Assembly: GCA_018816625.1 (NCBI GenBank)
Contig: JAHIVR010000074.1
Coordinates: 1-5,646, forward strand
DNA from: Nanobdellota archaeon
GTDB taxonomy: Archaea > Nanobdellota > Nanobdellia > Pacearchaeales > GW2011-AR1
Direction: 5' to 3'
Length of the DNA stretch: 5,646 nucleotides
Positions 5,226 to 5,646 of the stretch are shown here, in pieces (position 1 is the stretch's first letter; each line of letters begins with the position of its first letter). Below the pieces are notes generated by a model that had not been told where the DNA came from, ran no database searches, and saw nothing but the letters and a program-made list of their open reading frames with translations. Position numbers and translations under genes: made by a program.

Positions 5226-5646
5226 AGATAATTTATACAAATATAAGTCCTGTAACAAACACCTACACAAATATTAATCATATATTTTATTTAATGAAAC
5301 AAAAACCCCAAAAGATTTACATTTGTGTCTGGGATAAATTTGTTTATGAACATCCTGTTTTTGAAAAGAATTTGGGAAACGATGTCAATAAAAAAGAGAA
5401 ATTAAAGGAAAATGTTGAGATATTAGAAAAATTAATGACTTACCTTAAAATGGATTATAAGATAATCTATCTTTCAGAAGCAATAAACAGGCTTTTCAGT
5501 AATTCGCACTATCTTTCAGAGTTTCAGGATATTCTTTCGAAGATTAAAGTAGAAAACCTAAAACAGGGGTGTGAAATTGAATATATTCCTTTTAATTGTA
5601 TTAGCTTGTCAAGAATAAATTATATTATTTCTGATTATCTTATTGC
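5222..5646 (+). CDS. Unidentified protein, possibly HUP/class I aminoacyl-tRNA synthetase-like fold, 3' end outside window
   Basis: The frame is open from ATG at 5222 to the right edge (141 codons plus two bases), so the protein is cut off. I do not recognise it with confidence. Strand-helix alternation is visible: MKIIYTNISPV, then IYICVWDKF (32-40), a long charged helix KEKLKENVEILEKLMTYLKM, then KIIYLSEAINRLF. This order resembles the nucleotide-binding core of TyrRS/TrpRS-like HUP proteins, where a HIGH-type motif follows the first strand (TNINHIFYL may occupy that place) and a helix plus S-containing strand follow. The similarity is by eye and weak; KMSKS and most of the fold lie outside the window. 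No signal peptide is seen. It overlaps the HAD gene by ATGA, so the two products probably work in one pathway or are at least co-expressed. Confidence 0.75.
   Translation, partial: MKIIYTNISPVTNTYTNINHIFYLMKQKPQKIYICVWDKFVYEHPVFEKNLGNDVNKKEKLKENVEILEKLMTYLKMDYKIIYLSEAINRLFSNSHYLSEFQDILSKIKVENLKQGCEIEYIPFNCISLSRINYIISDYLI

Overview
The window is AT-rich and looks archaeal, most plausibly from a small-genome lineage of the Woesearchaeota/Pacearchaeota type. That lineage guess is inference. The archaeal assignment rests on promoter and start-site architecture. Two minus-strand genes have an 8-bp TATA box centred 25-26 bp upstream of an ATG, the spacing expected for leaderless archaeal transcripts. 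One of these boxes is preceded by a purine-rich BRE-like GAAAAG. Other starts carry GGTGA, GTGAT or AGGAGG-type Shine-Dalgarno sequences. No rRNA, tRNA or CRISPR array was seen.

Positions 1-2630 (minus) hold most of a large secreted or membrane-anchored gingipain-like cysteine peptidase (family C25). Its 3' end lies beyond the left edge, so neither its C-terminus nor its full domain count is known. Positions 2631-3008 contain no gene but are structured. They hold the peptidase promoter, a hairpin just upstream of it, and a 182-bp non-coding element with 17-bp terminal inverted repeats flanked by a 4-bp ACCT duplication. That element has the architecture of a miniature inverted-repeat transposable element (MITE).

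Positions 3009-4422 (minus) form a compact accessory cassette read in the order: 92-aa protein of unknown function, small serine recombinase, JAB/MPN-type metalloprotease-like protein. The first two genes overlap by ATGA and form an operon. The JAB gene has its own TATA/BRE promoter, directly abutted by an array of four alternating TATAGTA half-sites. These could be a regulator's operator or a recombinase binding site. The recombinase has a complete catalytic domain but no evident C-terminal helix-turn-helix.

Positions 4423-4577 are a divergent intergenic region with several TATA-like boxes. From 4578 rightwards (plus) runs a second operon: a HAD-family hydrolase with variant catalytic motifs, overlapping by ATGA a gene that runs off the right edge. 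The visible part of that gene has a faint resemblance to the HUP/class I aminoacyl-tRNA synthetase fold. The partners are probably co-translated, but substrates cannot be read from the sequence.
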